Source: CAVVIO01 sp963748095
GTDB taxonomy: Bacteria > Bacteroidota > Bacteroidia > Bacteroidales > UBA10428
Length of the DNA stretch: 10,167 nt
Assembly: GCA_963748095.1 (NCBI GenBank)
Contig: CAVVIO010000073.1
Span: forward strand, 1-10,167
Direction: 5' to 3'
Of the stretch, positions 6,260 to 10,167 are shown one piece after another. Both the position numbers and the translations under genes were made by a program. The notes under the pieces are model-generated. The model worked only from the letters and a program-made list of their open reading frames with translations. It did not search any database and was not told the DNA's origin. The stretch's first letter is position 1. Every line of letters begins with the position of its first letter.

Positions 6260-6961
6260 TCATTTCTTCAGAATAAAGATCTTTGACCCATTTTCGAGAC
6301 GATCAGTTAACTTTGGCGGATTTCCTTTAACAGAAATATCACACCCTCCTGTCGCATTAATATCGAGCTGTTTGCTTATGTTTACCATTGCATCGGAACC
6401 ACCTGAAAGCTGAAGCATGCAATTAACAGCTTCAAGGCCCAGCGCTTGTGAGTCACTTCCGCCATGCGATGTAACACTCAACTGGCCAACCTTTCCGGTA
6501 ATAACAGCATCGGAACCATCGCTCAGAAAAAGTACCAGTTCATCTGCCGTCAGATCAAGCTTTATATCACTTCCGTTGACCATGTAGGCGACCAATCTGT
6601 TTGTTTTTAAGGTATTTGATGAGGTTACATCTGATCCTCTTTTTGTCTGAATGGTGGTTAGTTTATTAACATAAACCGTAACTACCGGCTTTACATTCAG
6701 AGTTGCGTTCTGGTTACCGTTTAAAATATATAAAATTCCTTTTTCAACTTTTGTAAGTATCGAATCGGTAAAATCATTTTCCGTCCGGATTACTACTTTT
6801 TCTGTGTCTGACTGAACAAGAAACAGGTTGATATCATTGTCAATATGGATGCCATGAAAATCACTTATTTTTCTGACTTCCGTTTTCACCTGACCGGTTA
6901 CATCCGAAAAACGACAAGTCATGCATATAAATAAGGAAAGAAAGTAAATAGATATTTTCAT
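6260..6961 (-). CDS. Exported head-GIN domain (DUF2807) protein, beta-solenoid
   Basis: A complete 233-residue protein of the DUF2807 'putative auto-transporter adhesin, head GIN domain' type. These are common surface or periplasmic proteins of Bacteroidota with no proven function. A signal peptide covers about residues 1-23 (cleavage near VTGQ); Cys16 is not in a good lipobox. The body begins with the usual VRKISDFHGIHIDNDINLFL (29-48, typical start of the domain) and then repeats a G-S-D corner: Asp at 111, 132, 151, 170, 190 and 208 (the last as GCD), followed by GSK at 225-227, spaced 18-21 residues. This is the rung length of a right-handed beta-solenoid and stacks the Ser/Asp corners. 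The PD40 protein gene follows 64 bp downstream on the same strand. Confidence 0.85.
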   Translation of the reverse strand: MKISIYFLSLFICMTCRFSDVTGQVKTEVRKISDFHGIHIDNDINLFLVQSDTEKVVIRTENDFTDSILTKVEKGILYILNGNQNATLNVKPVVTVYVNKLTTIQTKRGSDVTSSNTLKTNRLVAYMVNGSDIKLDLTADELVLFLSDGSDAVITGKVGQLSVTSHGGSDSQALGLEAVNCMLQLSGGSDAMVNISKQLDINATGGCDISVKGNPPKLTDRLENGSKIFILKK

Positions 6962-7324
6962 TTTATATCAGGAAATTATCACCAACATTTCTTTTGTGGA
7001 CATAGCAACTATTTAATTGCAATATACTGAATTTTTAAATAAAATAACAGTGTATTTCAGGGAAGCCGATTTAAGCAGAATGAATCCGATTCTGTTTTGT
7101 AAATCGAAACATTACAATTGCTTACACTATATTATATTGTTAATGAAAAAAGAGTGCTTTAAAAGCAATTGTATTCAGTAAAATCAGGTAAGTGAGATTA
7201 ATATTAAATTATAATTCCTTTTAAGAATTGAAGTTTAATTATATTGAATACACGAATCCAGCGAACCCGGAAAGAATCCACTCCTTCAATATGCATTAGA
7301 GGTATAGACTTGTAATCGAACAAC
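6962..7324. other. Intergenic region between GIN and CBS genes, with inverted repeats
   Basis: This 363-bp AT-rich stretch has no convincing gene. On the minus strand it carries the end of the CBS transcript and the promoter of the GIN-domain gene, for which I see no TAnnTTTG match. It contains a small dyad, CAGAAT-7-ATTCTG (7076-7094), and an 11-bp inverted repeat with a 39-base loop (7113-7173, listed separately). Confidence 0.5.
7113..7173. repeat. 11-bp perfect inverted repeat with alternative inner hairpin
   Basis: TACAATTGCTT (7113-7123) is the exact reverse complement of AAGCAATTGTA (7163-7173). The right arm can instead fold locally with TGCTTT (7155-7160) against AAAGCA (7162-7167), so the two stems compete. 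It lies about 150 bp upstream of the GIN-domain start on its strand. It could be an untranslated-leader structure or a remnant of small terminal repeats; there is no coding sequence inside the 39-base loop. Confidence 0.45.
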
Positions 7325-7759
7325 TTAACTTTTACCCGTGATATAATCTTCCAGGTGTTGGATGTGCTTTTTCTGATCCTGGATAATTTTATTTACTATA
7401 TCACCGATAGAGACAATACCTATTAACTTATCTCCATCAATAACCGGTAAATGTCGTACCCTGTGATCTGTCATGAGTTCCATGCATTCAATCACTCTTG
7501 TAGTCGGTTTAACCGTGTAAAGCGCTTCGGTCATTAACTCATCCACTTTCGTATCATCAGAAATTTTCCCTTTAAGTACTGTCTTCCGGGCAAAATCTCG
7601 TTCAGAAAAAACACCGTTAACCTTATTATCTTTTAAAACAATTAAAGCGCCTATCCCCTTTCCTGCCATTCTTTTTAAGGCCTCATAAACAGTAGTTTCT
7701 GGTTCTACAGTAGTACAACCATAACCCTTTTCATCTAAGATGTCTTTTACGGAATACAT
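7325..7759 (-). CDS. Stand-alone CBS-pair (Bateman) protein
   Basis: A complete 144-residue protein made almost wholly of two CBS motifs. The first spans about residues 7-60 and ends GVFSERDFARK (49-59); the second spans about 75-128 and ends GIVSIGDIVN (114-123), followed by the tail QHLEDYITGKS often seen in these stand-alone proteins. CBS pairs bind adenosyl ligands such as AMP, ATP or SAM and usually regulate another protein. The Thr/Ser-x-x-Asp nucleotide-ribose motif is present as SIGD in the second repeat and as SERD in the first. No signal peptide or membrane segment, so cytoplasmic. It is divergent from the electron-transfer operon across a 355-bp gap; a regulatory link to redox or energy state is possible but only inferred from position. 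Confidence 0.9.
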   Translation of the reverse strand: MYSVKDILDEKGYGCTTVEPETTVYEALKRMAGKGIGALIVLKDNKVNGVFSERDFARKTVLKGKISDDTKVDELMTEALYTVKPTTRVIECMELMTDHRVRHLPVIDGDKLIGIVSIGDIVNKIIQDQKKHIQHLEDYITGKS

Positions 7760-7787
7760 AGTTAAATTAATTATGGTTAATATTCTA

Positions 7788-7818
7788 CAAAGTAGTAAAT
7801 ATTAACATCCTTTGCAAA
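7788..7818 (-). promoter_or_regulatory. Candidate promoter of the CBS-pair gene
   Basis: On the minus strand TTTG (7818-7815) is followed about 19-20 bases later by TACTTTG (7794-7788), which resembles the Bacteroidota -33/-7 pair but is one base short of the standard TAnnTTTG. It lies about 30 bp upstream of the CBS start. A plausible but imperfect match. Confidence 0.3.
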
Positions 7819-7960
7819 AAAAAGATCTTAATTCTTTATAATTTATTCAGAAAAGGCGAATTATCCATTTGTATTCGGGAAAATCCAATCATTTTTTGTA
7901 TGTTTTATCCAAAATATTATTTAGAATTGTTATAAAAATAACAAAATATTGCTTTTTTGC

Positions 7961-7973
7961 GAACACAATGTTC
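7961..7973. promoter_or_regulatory. Possible operator dyad GAACA-N3-TGTTC
   Basis: A 13-bp dyad with perfect 5-bp arms; GCG before it and CGC shortly after add imperfect outer symmetry. It is about 140 bp upstream of the redox operon and about 200 bp upstream of the CBS gene. It could be a binding site for a dimeric regulator. No regulator gene is visible nearby, and short dyads arise by chance. Confidence 0.2.
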
Positions 7974-8114
7974 ATACGCTGAATTGCTTTATATTAAAAG
8001 GAATCAAGAGATATACCATTCAGAAAATAAGGTTGGATTTTCTAAAACCTTGTTATTAGTCATTGACTTGAATATATTTATATTGTACATTTATCTAAAC
8101 GCTAATTCCTGATT

Positions 8115-9128
8115 ATGAAAGAAATTTTTTCAATATCACTAGCGGATTGGCAAAAATTTCTCCTTTTCACATTCAAGGAATTCAATATATATGCTCCCCT
8201 TGAAAATCGTGGAATTATTGATTACCATTTAATAAAAAGCAGCAATATCCACGATATTTGTTACAATCGCCCCAAACCGGTAACTCCGCTTAAATTTTTC
8301 TTTCTGCCTGTAAAAGAAAATGTGGTTACAGATTCCAAACGTGATCGGACCAACATAATCATTGGAGTGCCTTCGTGTGATCTTGAAGCATTGAATATTC
8401 TGGATGAAATTTATCTGAAAGAACCCTTTACCGATCACTATTATAAAAGCAAGCGGGAAAATACAATCTTAATCGGTACGGATTGTCACAGCATTTTAAA
8501 AAATTGTCATTGTAATACTTATGGTATAAAGCCATTCCCTTCATCACATTTTGATATTTCCCTTTCTTTAATTGATGATCGCATATATCTGAATGTAAAC
8601 AGTGATAAGGTAAAGACAATAATAGCACATTTAAAGGAACTTGCAGAAATAAGATATTCTACCAATATCGATTATGACCGGATCGATGCATTACGACATA
8701 AAACCCAAAAACTGCTGGACAGGCAAAATTCAAAATTACCCGATTATAAGGAAACAGGTGAATTGATACAAAAATCGGATGAATCTGTCTGGGAAGATTA
8801 TTCAAAAACATGTGTTTCATGTGGTGCCTGTGCAACGGCCTGCCCGACATGCACCTGTTTTCTATTGATCGATAAACAGGGATTTGAAAAAGTAAGGCAG
8901 CTCGACGCCTGTCAGTATCCGGGATTCGCACGTATAGCTGCCGGGGAGGATCCTTTGGGAAAACGCCTGGTAAGGTTCCGTAACCGGTATTTGTGCAAAT
9001 ATGTATGGAAACCATCATCATTTAAATCTATTGCCTGTACCGGATGTGGAAGATGTATCGATTCCTGTATAGGAAAAATAAATAAGAATGAATTATTCCA
9101 GGAACTGGCAAGTAATGTTCTAATTTAA
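8115..9128 (+). CDS. HydB/AsrA-like 4Fe-4S electron-transfer protein
   Basis: A 337-residue iron-sulfur protein of the family containing sulfhydrogenase beta subunit (HydB) and anaerobic sulfite reductase subunit A (AsrA), which carries electrons from a flavin reductase to a catalytic partner. The N-terminal domain has the family landmarks GVPSCDLEALNILDEIYL (84-101) and GTDCHSILKNCHCNTYG (121-137), with Cys at 88, 124, 131 and 133. The C-terminal domain binds two 4Fe-4S clusters: CVSCGACATACPTC (233-246) and CTGCGRCIDSC (308-318). The fourth Cys of the second cluster is followed by Ile instead of the usual Pro. The length fits the family (about 340). No signal peptide or membrane helix: soluble cytoplasmic. 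It is the first gene of a tight operon, 10 bp before the FAD reductase. Whether the true class is HydB, AsrA or a third type depends on downstream genes. Confidence 0.88.
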   Translation: MKEIFSISLADWQKFLLFTFKEFNIYAPLENRGIIDYHLIKSSNIHDICYNRPKPVTPLKFFFLPVKENVVTDSKRDRTNIIIGVPSCDLEALNILDEIYLKEPFTDHYYKSKRENTILIGTDCHSILKNCHCNTYGIKPFPSSHFDISLSLIDDRIYLNVNSDKVKTIIAHLKELAEIRYSTNIDYDRIDALRHKTQKLLDRQNSKLPDYKETGELIQKSDESVWEDYSKTCVSCGACATACPTCTCFLLIDKQGFEKVRQLDACQYPGFARIAAGEDPLGKRLVRFRNRYLCKYVWKPSSFKSIACTGCGRCIDSCIGKINKNELFQELASNVLI

Positions 9129-9138
9129 TCTTAAGCCA

Positions 9139-9963
9139 ATGCCTGACGTACAAAATATATACAAACCCATACGTTCCAGAGTAGAAGAAATTATTCCGGA
9201 ATCACCACTTATCAAGACTTTTGTGCTGGTGCCCGAACAGGAATTTTCGTTTAAAACCGGCGAATTTATTGAGCTTACACTCGATGGCATTGGTGAAGCT
9301 CCCTTCACACCTTCTTCCTCACCATTGGTGAAAAATAAAATTGAAGTGACCATTATGAAAACCGGTTATGTAACCGAAAAGCTCCATTCTATGGAGCCTG
9401 GTCAGGAACTGGGAATACGGGGACCGTTCGGCAGGGGGTATCCGCTTGACAAATTCTATAATAAAGAAGTGGTTATTCTGGGAGGTGGATGCGGTTTTGC
9501 TCCTATCCGATCCTTAATGTATAATCTGATAGCTATAAAAAACAAACTTAAAAAGGTGACCCTGTGCTACGGCGCTAAAACACCTGATGAATGTATTTAC
9601 AAACCTTTTGTTTCCGAAGTACGCAGCATTGAAAAATTTCATGTATTCAGGAGTGTGGATCATGCCGACGAAACATGGGAAGAAAAAGAAGGAGTGGTAA
9701 CAATTCTGCTCGATGATATCGAAGTGGATATCGACAACGCAGTTGCTGTTGTATGCGGTCCCCCCGTGATGATGAAATTCGGGACCATGAAACTGCTGGA
9801 AAAAGGATTTAAAGAAGAAGACATCTATTTATCAATGGAAAAAAACATGTCGTGCGGACTGGGAAAGTGTGGGCACTGCATGATGGGCGACTATTTTGTA
9901 TGTAAGGACGGACCTGTATTTACCTATCAAGAAATCAAGGCATACCCTGATATCTGGACTTAA
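9139..9963 (+). CDS. HydG/AsrB-like FAD/NAD(P)-binding reductase with 2Fe-2S cluster
   Basis: A complete 274-residue ferredoxin-reductase-type protein of the HydG/AsrB/PyrK group. It takes hydride from NAD(P)H onto FAD and passes single electrons to its 2Fe-2S cluster. In order: FAD-binding barrel (about 8-100) with APFTPSSSP (54-62) where many reductases have RxYS; NAD(P)-binding part (about 108-230) starting VVILGGGCGFAPIRS (111-125) and containing CGPPVMM (206-212); then the C-terminal cluster motif with Cys239, Cys244, Cys247 and Cys255, as in dihydroorotate dehydrogenase electron-transfer subunits. All motifs are intact and length is normal. It starts 10 bp after the HydB/AsrA-like gene and stops 15 bp before the third gene, so the three are surely cotranscribed. 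NADH or NADPH preference cannot be read from the sequence. Confidence 0.9.
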   Translation: MPDVQNIYKPIRSRVEEIIPESPLIKTFVLVPEQEFSFKTGEFIELTLDGIGEAPFTPSSSPLVKNKIEVTIMKTGYVTEKLHSMEPGQELGIRGPFGRGYPLDKFYNKEVVILGGGCGFAPIRSLMYNLIAIKNKLKKVTLCYGAKTPDECIYKPFVSEVRSIEKFHVFRSVDHADETWEEKEGVVTILLDDIEVDIDNAVAVVCGPPVMMKFGTMKLLEKGFKEEDIYLSMEKNMSCGLGKCGHCMMGDYFVCKDGPVFTYQEIKAYPDIWT

Positions 9964-9978
9964 TGAATGGATTTTACA

Positions 9979-10167
9979 ATGAGTAAAAAAATTCTGATAG
10001 ATTTGTTACAATTAAGGGAGCTGGAAACATGTAATCCGGAAGCCATTGATATACAATTATTACAGGGGGGCGCTTTTAAAACCATACGGGAAATTGCCAC
10101 CTTCCGGTTTACCTGCAGAAAATGCGAGGAGCAATACGTAATCTGTCCAAGCGCGCGCGCACAACAT
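9979..10167 (+). CDS. Putative CooF/HycB-like 4Fe-4S protein, N-terminal 63 residues only
   Basis: The first 63 codons of a gene that runs off the right edge. The start MSKKILIDLLQLRE and the segment IREIATFRFTCRKCEEQ resemble ferredoxin-like electron carriers of the CooF/HycB type, which have several 4Fe-4S clusters. Visible cysteines are at 18, 46, 49 and 56. The usual pattern after the CxxC is Cys-x4-Cys-x3-Cys-Pro; here it is CRKC-x6-CP, apparently lacking one Cys and about two residues. An in-frame ATG at 9967 is an alternative start, but the later one fits the family beginning better. It follows the FAD reductase by 15 bp. Neither a [NiFe] hydrogenase small subunit nor a siroheme sulfite reductase begins this way. 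The exact family is tentative. Confidence 0.6.
   Translation, partial: MSKKILIDLLQLRELETCNPEAIDIQLLQGGAFKTIREIATFRFTCRKCEEQYVICPSARAQH

Larger units (their letters stand above)
7760..8114. other. Divergent intergenic region upstream of CBS and redox operon
   Basis: This 355-bp AT-rich gap must hold both outward promoters. It contains a 7-bp perfect hairpin TTGTTAT-AAAA-ATAACAA (7927-7944), a spaced dyad GAACA-3-TGTTC (7961-7973), and an AAGGTT/AACCTT stem (8029-8051). For the plus-strand operon the best promoter guess is TATATTG at 8079-8085 with TTG at 8063-8065, which is poorly spaced. I see no gene. Confidence 0.5.

Noticed and set aside
6281..6640. The GSD-encoding repeats as a DNA-level tandem repeat
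   Set aside because: The spacing varies between 18 and 21 codons and the DNA between corners is not alike; this is a protein-fold repeat.
8229..9353. Several minus-strand frames across the redox operon
   Set aside because: They overlap conserved iron-sulfur and flavin-binding genes with intact motifs on the plus strand.
9964..9990. Short frame starting at the ATG that overlaps the stop at 9963
   Set aside because: It closes after seven codons; the frame with starts at 9967 or 9979 stays open to the window edge and resembles a known family.
1..10167. CRISPR array, tRNA or insertion sequence
   Set aside because: I found no regularly spaced direct repeats, no tRNA-like cloverleaf and no transposase-like reading frame on either strand.

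Overview
The window looks like chromosomal DNA from a member of the Bacteroidota, probably an anaerobic or facultative Bacteroidales/Marinilabiliales-type organism; the rank below phylum is inference. The DNA is AT-rich. None of the starts I checked has a clear Shine-Dalgarno sequence. At least two starts have the Bacteroidota -7 promoter element TAnnTTTG. The gene families fit as well: a THX-type small ribosomal protein, a kinase descended from the propeller-type (HTCS-like) sensors, a head-GIN (DUF2807) protein and a secreted PD40 propeller.

Layout. Positions 1-975 (minus) hold the N-terminal part of a secreted S10 serine carboxypeptidase that runs off the left edge. Positions 1355-2944 (minus) encode a membrane PAS-histidine kinase. 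Its N-terminus looks like the two ends of a propeller sensor joined together with the propeller removed. At 3250-3948 (minus) lie a THX-like ribosomal protein with a long charged tail and a small DUF2905 membrane protein. Diverging from these on the plus strand are a YbjQ/UPF0145 protein (4126-4440) and a 40-residue single-pass membrane protein (4493-4615). A perfect 17-bp hairpin at 4622-4661 ends this block and also serves the convergent minus-strand gene. At 4672-6961 (minus) there are two exported proteins: a GIN-domain beta-solenoid and, 64 bp downstream of it, a protein with an N-terminal lectin-like domain followed by a PD40/TolB-like propeller. A stand-alone CBS-pair protein follows (7325-7759, minus).

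From 8115 to the right edge (plus) there is a tight electron-transfer operon with gaps of 10 and 15 bp. It encodes a HydB/AsrA-like iron-sulfur protein, a HydG/AsrB-like FAD/NAD(P)/2Fe-2S reductase, and the start of a third cysteine-containing protein resembling CooF/HycB-type ferredoxins. The first two normally pass electrons between NAD(P)H and a partner enzyme such as a group 3b [NiFe] hydrogenase, siroheme sulfite reductase or Hdr-type complex. The third gene is neither a hydrogenase small subunit nor an obvious AsrC, so the partner is unknown from this window.

I see no tRNA, rRNA, CRISPR array, insertion sequence or phage gene. The four gene-free stretches of more than 300 bp hold only AT-rich DNA with several inverted repeats and candidate promoters.
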